Positions 11,914-21,860 of a DNA stretch of 64,000 bases are shown here, piece by piece. The notes below the pieces were generated by a model. That model was given only the letters and a program-made list of their open reading frames with translations, had not been told where the DNA came from and did not search any database. A program made the position numbers and the translations under genes. Each line of letters begins with the position of its first letter. Position 1 is the stretch's first letter. The DNA comes from Chrysopilus asiliformis (Eukaryota > Arthropoda > Insecta > Diptera > Rhagionidae). The stretch covers positions 24,810,161 to 24,874,160 of the forward strand of contig OZ035961.1 in the NCBI GenBank assembly GCA_964034945.1, read 5' to 3'.

Positions 11914-12287
11914 TTAAAGGCCGGGTGATAGATTGAACGCTAACTAGATGTAAAAAATGATGGAAACCTGACGCAGTTGCGACTGATGGAAAACTTATTG
12001 GTGTGGACCCTACATTAGTTAGGGGTCTTATCCAAATAATCAAAAATCATCACCTGCCGGTTGCACGACGGCCACACAACCTAGGTGGCAAAATATATTG
12101 GGTCACGATTTGGTTGCTGCAACGGCACAGCAACTGTTAAGGAAAAGTTTTTACCCTTTTGTTGTGATGATAGTTAAAAAGTAACGGTTGCGAAACCACT
12201 TTAGCGAAAACAAAACACCCCTCGTTTTAATGAGAACTTAGATTTCAAGAGGATGAGAAGGAGAGGAAAACTCCGCAACGCGTAAGC

Positions 12288-12330
12288 AGGGGTGGGGGTG
12301 GGGGTGGAGGTGGGGGTGGGGGTGGAAGGG
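12288..12330 (+). repeat. (GGGGGT)n polypurine tract
   Basis: A run of GGGGTG repeats, G-rich enough to form a G-quadruplex in principle. It sits between an AT-rich repeat edge and the segmental duplication. Simple sequence. Confidence 0.8.
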
Positions 12331-12479
12331 TCTTGAAGTTTTGCTCGGCCTTTTACAGTGGCGGAAATTCCCCAAAAATTCAAACCTTTTTTTCTTAAAA
12401 TGTTTTTTTTTCTCATTGGGTAAAAAAATGCTGTTACCCAATCCTCTAAATTTTGCTACTAAATGCATTTTTTTTCTAA

Positions 12480-13645
12480 TTTTAATATATTGTACAAATA
12501 AAAACCATTTTATATTTTTATTGGGCACATTAAATACGTAAAACATGGTCAATTTATTTATTCAAATAAATTTTTATTGATTAGATAGCAGACAGCTTTT
12601 AGCTGGTATAAGCAATTTCTTACAAATGCAAAACTAAATCAACAAAATCAACATCATATAATTTAACAATATATGTATACCCCATTATTTAAAATATATC
12701 CAAAGTAACCTTAATTTCACTCTAATTTATTTATTCTTATCTTATTTATTTAAAAGACCCAGAGAAAATGCGTAGTGCCTAATTTCTACACTTTGTGCCT
12801 AATTTCTACACAATCCTAAATTATCGAGGAAACAACTGTAGCATAAGTGTTAAAAACCCCCTTCAAAGCCTTGTTTATATATATATTGAAGTTAAGAAGA
12901 TATTGTCCGGATTGTACAATAACAGGTAATTGCCTTGGATCGAATGTAAAATTCCTTAGATAAACATTGCCCTGAAAATCATTCATTATTAATAAACAAA
13001 TCTATTCTTCAAATTTAAAGAAAACCTTACCACAAATGGGCATTTACGAATATTTGTATAGTTCATTGCCAATTTTAGCAAAAAATTCCAATAAAAAGTC
13101 GACTTTTTTTTGTTGAGTAATGCGCAAATATCTTCAGTCACATTGACAAGATATGGAATATATTTCATTGAATTTTTCTGGAATACCTGGGCGTTGATCT
13201 TTAAAAAAACCATCGATTAAGTCCATTAATAAAAAATATTCAAAGTCTCACCACTACATCATTGGCGGGTTTCTTAATCGTGGCTTCTAAAGTTATTGAG
13301 CTGACATCACGATTCAGAGGGCGTAGTTTGCAAATGAAATCATCAATATATTCGTTGTCAGTTGGACGACATTCGATTTTTGTAAATTTCACCGTCATCA
13401 TATTAACCAACTACAAAAAAATACTTTATCCAAATTGTTTTTTATTAAAGATATTTTTTCGACTTAACCTGAACAGTTAATATTATTAAAAAAACTTTTA
13501 TTAAAATTTCCATTTTATTGGTTAGTGAATATTGGTCTACCATTAACCATATGACAATACTGACTAATCTGTAGTTAAAATATGATACGTGGCTCATTAT
13601 TATAATCTGATTTTGTATAATTTTTAATTGAGACATTTAAACATA
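12480..13645. repeat. Segmental duplication, copy A
   Basis: This block and 15860-19022 are the same sequence, nearly identical over exons, introns and flanks: the shared edge near 12509/15886, the shared upstream end GACATTTAAACATA/GGGCATTTAAACATA. Copy A is uninterrupted. Its right edge abuts the foldback element at 13657. It contains one complete DUF1091 gene. Confidence 0.85.
12816..13513 (-). CDS. DUF1091 secreted protein, copy A
   Basis: Four exons, all phase 0: 13513..13469, 13410..13252, 13198..13031, 12971..12816; 175 aa. Exon 1 is a signal peptide (MEILIKVFLIILTVQ). Exon 2 has the usual early strand (VKFTKIEC). Exon 3 carries VTEDICALL and ends in CPFV, exon 4 starts GNVYLRNFTF and continues LPVIVQSGQYLLNF. 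The D-x-C, the CPf-then-G junction and the later P-x(n)-G-x-Y pattern are typical of DUF1091, a family related to MD-2-like lipid-binding folds; some Drosophila relatives are CheB gustatory proteins. A secreted, ligand-binding role is inferred. Introns are 55-60 bp. Upstream ATGs in the same open frame (to 13636) were not used because only the 13513 start gives a signal peptide right at the N-terminus. Confidence 0.88.
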
Positions 13646-13983
13646 TCAAAAAAAATAACAAAAGCTATAATTGCCAGTCTGGCTATTATTGAAAACCCGT
13701 ATGGTGATTTAAGTGAACAGCGAACAGTTGTATCAAAATTCCACTTTGAGGTCAAACTTTTCAAAAAGATTTTTTAAAATTTATTCCAATCGGAATTTGA
13801 TGTATAGGAGTTTTGTGTCATATCCTAAATAACCTAAACAACTTTTGTTCTTGCACTTTTCTGAGATATTCACTAAAATCGTATTCGTTTGTATGGGGGG
13901 TACGCCCCTCCCCCTCCGTAACGGACCATTTTTGCCCATTAACGAACTTAGCAAGCCGTGCGCCTGCAATCCGCGCCACAGGT

Positions 13984-14075
13984 GGACAGACGGACGGACG
14001 GACAGACGGACGGACGGACGGGCGGACGTACGGACGGACGGACGGGCGGACGTACGGACGGACGGACGGACGGAC
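13984..14075 (+). repeat. (GGAC)n array in the left arm
   Basis: A GGACGGACGGAC-type array with occasional GGGC, GTAC and AGAC units. The long frames over it (Ser/Val/Arg-Pro repeats) are products of the repeat, not genes. Confidence 0.9.
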
Positions 14076-14266
14076 ATGCTAAATTTAATTTTTTTTATCA
14101 TTCTAAACACACTGGTGTAATCATTTTTGTGTGTGATGACGGGATCTTGGCGTTACAAACGGTAAGACAAATTTAATATCCCCTTTGGTTTCACCATACG
14201 GGTATAATCATTTGCCACTCGAAATTACGACATTTTTTAAATTTTTTTTGAAGTTTTCATTTATTT

Positions 14267-14640
14267 TTAAACATAGTCTCCTTTCAGTTCAACACACTTC
14301 GTCCATTGATATTCCAATTTTTACATTCTTATGTAGTTTAATAAAGTCGTATTATAATAAAATATTGCATTCATGAAAAAATAAGGAAGTCACGTGCTGT
14401 TCACATCAGATATTTTTAAACCTTCCGAAAAGTATTTTTTCTCCAAACTTGCAAACTAGCCCTCCGTTTTGGCGATGACTTCTTCATTTAATGAGAATTT
14501 CTTCTTAGCCAACCAGTTTTTCATGTTTGGAAAGTGAGAGTAGCCGCATGGTACCAAATCCGGAGAACAAGGCGGATGCGGCATCAATTCGTAGTGCAAT
14601 TCCACCAATTTCGCCGTTTCCTGTTACCTGGAATTCACTG
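14267..14640 (-). pseudogene. DD34D mariner transposase relic (C-terminal part)
   Basis: Minus-strand translation gives ELMPHPPCSPDLVP, then HFPNMKNWLAKKKFSLNEEV, then after a break YQWTKCVELKGDYV and a stop at 14267. This is the classical mariner C-terminus (HPPYSPDLAPSD, LFPnLK.WL, W.KC.ELKGDYV). The catalytic third Asp position reads G (PCGYS) instead of D. The piece lacks the N-terminus and has an internal stop, so it is dead. It fills the centre of the foldback element. Confidence 0.8.
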
Positions 14641-15194
14641 TTGTCCATTCTCGCCAAAATGTTTAGATTAATCACTTTCACAGGCTGTCAAAACTAAACG
14701 AACAAATTTCCTGGTATCTAGCACTTTCTGTTTATACCGACTTCACTGTACTTAAATTTGAAGTTGTTACAATTGGGTTTTTCAAACTGAAAACATATCA
14801 TGCATAAAACTCTGATGTGAACAGCATATGACTTTCTTATACAAAATCTGCGTTTGTGCAACAATTTAAACTATAACCCGAGGAATCAAATTTTAGTTTA
14901 TATAAAAACATGAATTTTTTTACAAAATCTGAAATATCTCGATAATGGTAAAAGAGATGGTAGAAGATAGCAAAGACAAAATTGTAGACAGTGCGGTCTC
15001 ATATATGCAACCATCAAAAAAACATTTTTTTTTTTTCGAGATAATCGCAAAAATCTGATTTTTATACCCGTATGGTGAAACCAAAGGGTATATTAACTTT
15101 GCCTTACCGTTTGTAACGCCAAGATCCCGTCATCGCACAAAAAAATGAATTACACCAGTGTGTTTAGAATGATAAAAATATTTAATTTCTGCAT

Positions 15195-15202
15195 GTCCGT
15201 CC

Positions 15203-15256
<54 letters not shown>

Positions 15257-15259
15257 CTG
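15195..15259 (+). repeat. (CTGT/CCGT)n array in the right arm
   Basis: Inverse counterpart of the left-arm array, but of different length and unit composition, so the two arms' arrays have changed independently. Confidence 0.85.
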
Positions 15260-15742
15260 TGGCGCGGATTGCGGGCGCACGGATTGAGCTAGAGACTTGA
15301 AAGTTTGCACAGATCCGTTTTTCGTAAAATGCGAGGCTAAGTTCGTTAATGGGCAAAAATGGACCATTAGGGGGGGTACCCCCCATACGAACTAAATCGT
15401 TTTTTGTGAATATCTCAAAAACGGTGCATCTTATCAAAAAAGTCCAAGAACAAAAATTATTTAAGATATGATTCTACATAAAACTCCCATACATCAAAAT
15501 CCGATTGGAATAAATTTTAAAAAATCTTTTTGGAAAGTTTGACTTCAAAGTGGAATTGTGGTACAACTGTTCGAATTTTGATACGAATATCACCATACGG
15601 GTCTCCAATGATTGCCAGATTGGCAATTATAGCTTTTGTTATGTTTTTAAATAACTCTATATCTCGATATCGGCTTGAGATCTGCAGTCGTAGTGGAAAA
15701 TAAAAATGTGGGAAGTTTTATTGTCTCCAAGTTTTGTCATAC

Positions 15743-15829
15743 ATAAGACTACTGAAGACTACTGAATAACGCGTAGTCTCGAAGGAAGTCTCGAAGGAAA
15801 TAAGACTACTGAATAACGCGTAGTCTCGC
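15743..15829. repeat. Short tandem duplication
   Basis: The word AAGACTACTGAATAACGCGT and the following AGTCTCG appear twice, separated by GAAGGAAGTCTCGAAGGAAA. Non-coding. Confidence 0.7.
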
Positions 15830-16520
15830 GAAAAAGTTGAGGCACGTTTTTCCACAAATTTTAATGTAAAAATAGAAAAGATTTTAAATTTTTATTGGAC
15901 ACATTAAACACATAAGACATGGTCAATTTATTTATTCAAATAAATTTTTATTGATAAGATAGCACACAGCTTATAGCTGGTATAAGCAATTTCTTACAAA
16001 TGCAAAAATAAATTAACAAAATCAACATAATATAATTTAACAATATAGACCCAATTATTTAAAATATATCCAAAGTAACCTTAATTTCACTCTAATTTAT
16101 TTATTTTTATCTTATTTATTTAAAAGATTTTCGAGAAAATGCCTAATTTCTACACTTTGTGTCCCGGAGTTGACTTTGCGATAAAAAAAGAAGGTTTAAA
16201 AATAATATTCTTAAAAACTTTGAATAAAAACCAGGGTTTGCAATAAGGTCAAAATTGCCTTATTCCGAGTCAAAAACTACTGTACCATTGAAATATTTTA
16301 GTGATCCAGAACCAGAACCAAATTTTTCAAATTCTAGAAACCAAAACTATAGAAAAACAATTGTGAAGTTCTTCGAATCAAAACTAAAAACCCAATTTAT
16401 CCCTGATAAGAAACCATTTAAATCTCTAATTAAAACAAATATATAAGTGTTTTTTTTTCTTAAGGGGTCGTGCAAACCTGCAAATTTTGACAAAATTCGT
16501 GTCTTTCCAATCTCTTACGG

Positions 16521-16642
16521 CCAATTTATTCACTAGGAGTTAAATCGCCTTAACTCCCTTAACTCACCTTTTACATGGAAAATAACACTAGCTAACTCCC
16601 TTAACTCACTAACTCGGCTTAACTCCTAGTGAATAAATTAGG
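16521..16642. mobile_element. Short palindromic MITE
   Basis: Arms AATTTATTCACTAGGAGTTA and its inverse bound about 120 bp. The centre repeats TTAACTCCCTTAACTCAC. No coding capacity. Confidence 0.7.
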
Positions 16643-17165
16643 GGTTAATGTACAATATTTTGATTTTTATTTCTCAAACCATTAGGTTGCTCATTGCCGA
16701 AGTTATAAGACTTTAAAGTCATCTGTACTGCCAGATTTGGAACAATTACGAAATGACTTGGAATTTTAATCGCGATTTTCTCAAAACACCATTTCCAAAA
16801 TCTGTGACAGCAAGTACTCAATAATGTTTTTTGGTTTTTAAATTTTCTACAGTTATTATGTGTTAGTTTATCTAGCTCTGAGTCGAGGTTTTTTTTAAAT
16901 ACATCATTTTTGTTTAAAGTCGAAAATGAGGTCAATTTCTACCACAAAATCGATATTTCACTTTAAAGCGGACGTCTATTTGTTCATAACTGATTTTTTG
17001 AAATTTTGTTCATAATTGATTTTTTGATTAATGATCACGGACCGACAGCTGTTTCCGCAAATCACACCAGAAAAATGTCCTTTCGTATACGTACAAAAAA
17101 CGGGGCATAATACTGTGTTTTTTTACATAAAACAAAAAGACCCAAAATAAAATAGTTTTTTTAAG

Positions 17166-18088
17166 TACAGGGTGCGCCATCTGTTCCTCCGGTATGTAAA
17201 CATTCAATAACTTCGCCATTTGTCAACCGATTTGCTTTCCTAGACACGTTTTGGAAACGTCAAACCAGTACAATTTTAACCATGAACCGCTTCACACCGA
17301 AAGAACGCGCCGAAATAGTGACGATTACATTGAAAATAGTCGTTCATTTTGGATGCAAGTTTTAATGACCGACGAGGCACATTTCACTCTCTCTGGCGGT
17401 GTTAATAAACAAAATTGCCGCATTTGGGCGACAGAAAATCCTCACGAGATTCATGAAATACCATTGCATGATCGAAAAGTGACTGTTTGGGCCGGCGTGT
17501 GCGCAAAAACCATCATTGGGCCATTTTTCTTCAATGAAGGTGAAACAGTTAATGGTAATCGATATCGGTGGATGTTGGCACATTTTGTGTGTCCGAAAAT
17601 GCGTGAAAAAGGTCTGACTGACTTCTGATTTCAGCAAGACGGGGCGCCATGCCACACAGCGGACCAAACAATACGGTTTTTGCAACAAAAATTCCCTAGA
17701 CGTGTGATATCGAAAAGAGGCGATATTGACTGGCCACCAAGATCCCCTGATTTAACCCCCCCAGACTTCTTTTTGTGGGGTTATTTGAAGAGTAAAGTTT
17801 ACGCCAGCAACCCGAAGACCATTGACGATCTCAAGACCAATATTCGTGCCGAAATAGCTGCCATACCGACGGAGATGCTCGAAGAAGTGATGGAAAATGC
17901 CCGAAAAAGAGCACAGTTTGCGGTGGCCAATAAAGGTGGTCATTTGATCGATGTTGTTTTCAAAAAGTAGTCCACATAAATTGTAAAGGATTGAACTAAA
18001 TAAAAAAACACCATTTTTTGCAATCTATTGTTTCTTTCAAAAGTTATTCAACATTCTCATACCGGAGGAACAGATGGCGCACCCTGTA
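17166..18088. mobile_element. DD41D (rosa-like) mariner element, internally deleted
   Basis: Near-perfect TIRs of about 30 bp (ACAGGGTGCGCCATCTGTTC and its inverse) with TA at both ends; 923 bp including the TA duplications. It encodes a broken transposase (17251-17970). Full-length Tc1/mariner elements are usually 1.3 kb or more, so several hundred bases are missing between the start codon at 17282 and the first catalytic motif. Confidence 0.9.
17251..17970 (+). pseudogene. DD41D mariner transposase, broken
   Basis: An original start at 17282 (MNRFTPKERAEIV) is joined by an internal deletion to the catalytic core in another frame. The core reads MTDEAHF (first Asp), WAGVCAKTIIGPFFF, then after an in-frame TGA at 17626-17628 continues QQDGAPCHT (second Asp), WPPRSPDLTPPDFFLWGYLK (third Asp) to the stop at 17970. 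Forty-one residues lie between the second and third Asp, the spacing of the DD41D group known from rosa elements of fruit flies. The helix-turn-helix N-terminus is gone. Non-functional. Confidence 0.88.
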
Positions 18089-18187
18089 TATAAATGTTGT
18101 TTTCAGTCTTTGCAAGTATGCAATATCCGAAAATTAAAAATTATTACACATAAAATAAAGTGATGATTTAAGTTTAAGATCACAATC

Positions 18188-18890
18188 CTAAATTATTGGG
18201 GAAACAATTGTAGCATAAGTGTTAAAAACCCCCTTCAAAGCCTTGTTTAGATATATATTGAAGTTAATTAGATATTGTCCGGATTGTACAATAACAGGTA
18301 ATTGCCTTGGATCGAATGTAAAATTCCTTACATAAACATTGCCCTGAAAATCATTCACTATTAATAAACAAATCTATTCTTCAAATTTAAAGAAAACCTT
18401 ACCACAATTGGGCATTTGCGCACATTTGTATAATTCAGTGCTAATTTTATCAAAAAATTCCAATAAATAGTCGACTTTTTTTTGTTGAGTAATGCGCAAA
18501 TATCTTCAGTTATATTGATAAGATATGGAATATATTTCATTGAATTTTTCTGGAATACCTGGGCGTTGATCTTTAAAAAAATATCGATTAAGTCCGTTCA
18601 CAAAAAAAAAAAATTACAGAGTCTCACCACTACATTATTAGCGGGTTTCTTAACCGTGGCTTCTAAAGTTATTGAGCTGACATCACGATTCAGAGGTCGT
18701 AGTTTGCAAATGAAATCATCAACATATTCATTGTCAGTTGGACGACATTCGATTTTTGTAAATTTCACCGTCACCATATTAACCAACTACAAAAAAAATA
18801 ATTTATACAAAGTGTTTTTTATCAAAGATATTTTTTCGACTTAACCTGAATAGTTAATATTATTAAAAAAACTTTTATTAAAATACACAT
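18188..18890 (-). CDS. DUF1091 secreted protein, copy B
   Basis: Exons 18890..18846, 18786..18628, 18570..18403, 18343..18188; 175 aa, same phases and lengths as the gene at 12816-13513. The signal peptide reads MCILIKVFLIILTIQ. Differences from copy A are few and mostly conservative (for example I/V in exon 2, VNVTED to INITED and CPFV to CPIV in exon 3), and no stop or frameshift is present despite an eight-A run in exon 3. Both copies therefore appear to be under coding constraint, or the duplication is recent. The same DUF1091 reasoning applies. The 2-kb transposon-bearing insertion begins within 10 bp after the stop and could have replaced its 3' untranslated end. Confidence 0.87.
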
Positions 18891-19024
18891 TTTATTGGTT
18901 AGCGAATATTGGTCTACCATAAACCATATGACAATACTGACTAATCTGTAGTTAAAATATGATACGTGGCTCATTATTATAATCTGATTTTGCATAATTT
19001 TTAATTGGGGCATTTAAACATAAT

Positions 19025-19245
19025 GGCCCTTACCAATGAGCTGTAACTAAATTAGAAACAACTTTTAGCGTGTGCGAAACGGACTAATTGCTTCCTAATT
19101 TCGGTTCAAATTCTCATTTTTATTGAAAAGTTTTCAGTTCGCTGTAATAAATGAATGAAGACGCACTAGAATTAGCATGCAATTAGACCGTTTCGCACAT
19201 GCCTTAAGTTGTTACTAAGTTAGTAACAGCTCATTGGTAAGGGCC
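19025..19245. mobile_element. Palindromic MITE at the duplication edge
   Basis: Ends GGCCCTTACCAATGAGCTGT and its inverse, about 80 bp of imperfect arms, 221 bp in all. Inside, TTAGTAAC / GTTACTAA words and CGTTTCGCACA / TGTGCGAAACG pair up. Not coding. Confidence 0.75.
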
Positions 19246-19345
19246 AAAGACAAATCATTTGTAGCACGAAATTACGATGGTTGAGTGAAAAATCAGATAT
19301 TTTTTGGATAAACTTTTTTTTATTTTTTGAAGTTTTCATTTATTG

Positions 19346-19400
19346 TTAAACAAAGTCTTCTTTAAGCTCAACACACTTCGTTCAACGATATTTCAATTTT
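19346..19400 (-). pseudogene. Mariner transposase C-terminal scrap
   Basis: Reads (stop)TKCVELKEDFV then stop at 19346, matching the WTKCVELKGDYV terminus at 14267 with the Trp codon turned to a stop. It is a tiny relic of the same mariner group, joined to the dispersed repeat that follows. Confidence 0.65.
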
Positions 19401-19429
19401 TAGTTTCTTTTTCGTAGTATAATAAAATA

Positions 19430-20470
19430 TTGTGTTCATGAAAAATTGCGACCTCCTAATTTTGCCTAAAAAAACATTTCCCGAGCACTCCTGAGTCGAT
19501 TGGAGCATTATTACAAAAATGTCTTTCTATCTGTCAAGCTGTATGTCGGTCTATGTACAAGATTTCTCAAAAACTAATAGAGCTAGAGCCATGAAATTTT
19601 ACAGGGATAATTGGTTCTCGAATGGAAGGATTCTTTCCACTTTGGTTGGGTATCTGTTAACCGGAAGTAACCAAAATAGCGGCTTTTTAAAATTCGTAAT
19701 TTCGTTTTTTTTTATTTACTCCGAAACTACGCGTTTAGCAGTAAACTTATGTATAACAAAAGTTAGAGACAATAAAACTTTCAATATTTTTATATTTCAC
19801 TAGAACTTTGTATCTCCATATCGAAATATACCGGCATTTTAAAAAAAGTCAGTTTTTTGTGATCATCTCTAATTGTTTTTAAGAAATCTTGTACTGACAG
19901 ACAGAAAGACATTTTTGTAAAATTTCTCCAATCGAGTCAGCAATTCTCGAGAAGTTTTATATTAGTTTGGATCAATACAAAACTGTCCTCTGCAATATCT
20001 AGTTTTGGAAAAAAAAACAGGTAAAAAATAATATTTTTTCAAATATCTCGAGAACCGGTAAAATACGTAAAAACCATGAAAGCAAAAATATAGATAATTT
20101 TAATTCCTTTAAATTTTGTTATGTTCACTTTTTCTCAAAGAGCATAGCTTTCGATAAATTTTCAAAAACTGTGTTTGTTTAAAATAATTGTATGGGTGGT
20201 ACTCATTATAGCTAAAGTCACTCATTATAGCTAAAGTCATTCATTATAGCTAAAGTCACTCATTATAGCTAAAGTCACTCATTATAGTCAAGTTGATAGA
20301 AAACTACGTGAAAAACTCATTTACAAAAAATTTTAAGTCGCCAGCTCAACGGGTTCTTGAATTTCTTAAGATATGTAAAACGAAAAGACAGACAGATGCA
20401 CGCACATCCTCATCATGAAATGGATCTCGTACAGATCAGAAAGTTTCTATCTACCCTCGTTCTCGAGGCG
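19430..20470. repeat. Dispersed repeat family, member 1
   Basis: Contains blocks shared with 25440-26560, 37380-37750, 47110-47480 and 60780-61130: CGAGCACTCCTGAGTCGATT, TGTCCTCTGCAATAT, 'ctcgagaaccggtaaaatacgtaaa', ATTGTATGGG. It looks like several fragments of one old non-coding element family, with CTGT-type simple repeats. No terminal signature is visible. Confidence 0.6.
20201..20290 (+). repeat. 19-bp tandem repeat
   Basis: ACTCATTATAGCTAAAGTC repeated about 4.6 times, almost perfectly. It lies inside the dispersed repeat at a place where the other copies have single GGTA/GTTATAG-type sequence. Non-coding. Confidence 0.9.
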
Positions 20471-21516
20471 GTCTTGCCCTATATAGAATATAATACTTGC
20501 CCTTATAGCAGAAGAAAGTAAAAATTTGGGCTATGGCCAATTTCTTTTTATTGTTATTTTTACAATTTCCGTTGCGAACATTTATAAGACGGAAAGGGTG
20601 TGAAAATTTAAGTTGATTCAAATAGATGCGTCGCATTCTGTTTTAAAAATTTCGCCTGTGGCGCATATTTATAATTTTCTTCCATTGGTTTTCATTGAAA
20701 TCAAGTTTTGTTTCCAACATTAATTTGTATTTATTTGTCCCGGAGTGACAAAAAAAAAGAAATATGGCCACCCTTGGCTTAGCCCTTAACAGATTTCTGA
20801 TAAAAAAGTAGTATACTACTCCATCAGTGCATTTTATTGGCAACACATGACATTATTGGTGGTTTTTTGCCGAGAATAAACAAAAACTTTTGAATTATTT
20901 TGAATAATTATGTTCTAATTAAGTCAGAAAACACAAAAAATGTCATCTAAACAAAATTCAGATCTGTTCTCAAAATTCAGAAAAATACGCTCTTAGAATA
21001 CTATTTATATCTTCCCAATAATGAACTCTAAGATCAGTAAAAATATTTATTATAAATTTTTTTTTTAGAAAAAAAAATTAACCTGATAGCATTTTATATC
21101 CTAAGAAAATATAAAATCTGGTTGTTTTCATTTTATCAAAGATATAAACAAAATGAAGAAACCTTTTAGCTTGTATTCGAATCCCACGATATTCATTTGA
21201 TACTGCCCTGCAGCAACTAAGAAATTTCTTTGAAAACCGAACTCTAACATCAAATTTTATGTTTATTGGACACCTATAAGTCATTCTATTTTATATGAAA
21301 CCTACATATAAATATATTTGCAGCAAAAGAGCTGCAAGGCATCGATCTCTCATTTTGTACTTTAACGTTCAAATACGTTTTTGTCCCGATAGATGAAAAC
21401 ATAACATTCACCCCAAATGTGAAGAATAAGAAAAAAACATCCTTAAATGAAATACTATACGTAAAAATACTATATGTGGGGATGACTAAAAAAGATAGGA
21501 AAAAAAAGTGCTGACT
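20471..21516. other. Intergenic, no gene seen
   Basis: AT-rich sequence without recognised domain or terminal repeats. Confidence 0.5.
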
Positions 21517-21860
21517 CTACTTTGACTGGATCCCCTGTCCGGTTCGATGCCATGTGAAAGTCCCGTGTCCAAAGGATAAATCGACAATATGGGAATGTTG
21601 AAATGTCCCAATGAGCATCTCTAAATACAATATTATGGTTATTCCACGGCTAAGGGATGGCGGCTGATTCTCGGATTGAGATAATAAGGAGACGTCTCTG
21701 CTATATATGACTACGAAATCATCGACGTGTGGGTGTGAGTATTGACCATATGAAATTGTAATGTTCACATTAAAATATAACAATCTTTGACATTCCTGTA
21801 GGGCTCACTCGTTGTCTGAATGGCATTTTGTATCCTTCCCATAATTTCTCCTTTAGGTTC
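21517..21860 (-). pseudogene. LINE-type reverse transcriptase fragment, frameshifted
   Basis: Minus-strand translation gives LLYFNVNITISYGQYSHPH, then VDDFVVIYSRDVSLL, which fits the (P)xLFNxNI...(Y/F)xDDFV order around the catalytic Asp pair of jockey/R1-type retrotransposons. Downstream the similarity seems to move between frames (a possible ...FILWTRDF...GDPV segment). Short and decayed; the clade cannot be fixed. Confidence 0.5.

Larger units (their letters stand above)
10047..12015. mobile_element. TIR element with two nested insertions
   Basis: The left end reads GGGCCACACC-TTTCAGTTTTTCAT and the right end reads, inverted, GGGTCCACACCAATAAGTTTTCCATCAG, so imperfect TIRs of about 28 bp bound a 1.97-kb block. 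Repeated CTGACACAG-type words lie inside. It carries a short two-exon frame (11124-11331) and has been hit by two other TIR elements (10376-10997 and 11426-11913). The superfamily is not recognised. The boundaries rest on the imperfect TIRs alone, as no target duplication was found. Confidence 0.45.
13657..15640. mobile_element. Foldback-like element with about 560-bp TIRs
   Basis: The left arm (13657-14207) and right arm (15063-15640) are inverted copies, from AACAAAAGCTATAATTGCCA at the outside to TATACCCGTATGGTGA at the inside. Each arm has its own tetranucleotide array ((GGAC)n left; CCGT/CTGT right). The centre, 14208-15062, holds a mariner relic and a segment starting near 14815 that recurs at about 47110. 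Long TIRs with internal simple repeats and an unrelated centre fit foldback-type elements. It separates the two DUF1091 gene copies. Confidence 0.75.
16162..18180. mobile_element. 2-kb insertion within duplication copy B
   Basis: Absent from copy A, where the flanks ACACTTTGTG and CACAATCC are joined. It contains a palindromic MITE (16521-16642) and the DD41D mariner (17166-18088). The remainder has two open stretches (16255-16446 plus strand; about 16645-16890 minus strand, with a Cys/Trp-containing segment) that I do not recognise. No terminal repeats were found for the whole block; it may be several insertions, or copy A may carry a deletion. Confidence 0.55.
15860..19022. repeat. Segmental duplication, copy B (split by insertion)
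   Basis: Matches copy A at 15860-16161 and 18181-19022. The two halves are separated by a 2.0-kb insertion (16162-18180) placed 3' of the gene's stop codon, so the gene itself is intact. The right edge abuts a palindromic MITE at 19025. Confidence 0.85.

Noticed and set aside
13781..14120. Overlapping frames with Ser-Val-Arg-Pro or Asp-Gly-Arg-Thr repeats
   Set aside because: Translation of the (GGAC)n array in the foldback arm.
20201..20290. Possible CRISPR-like array
   Set aside because: The 19-bp units abut without spacers and the DNA is eukaryotic.
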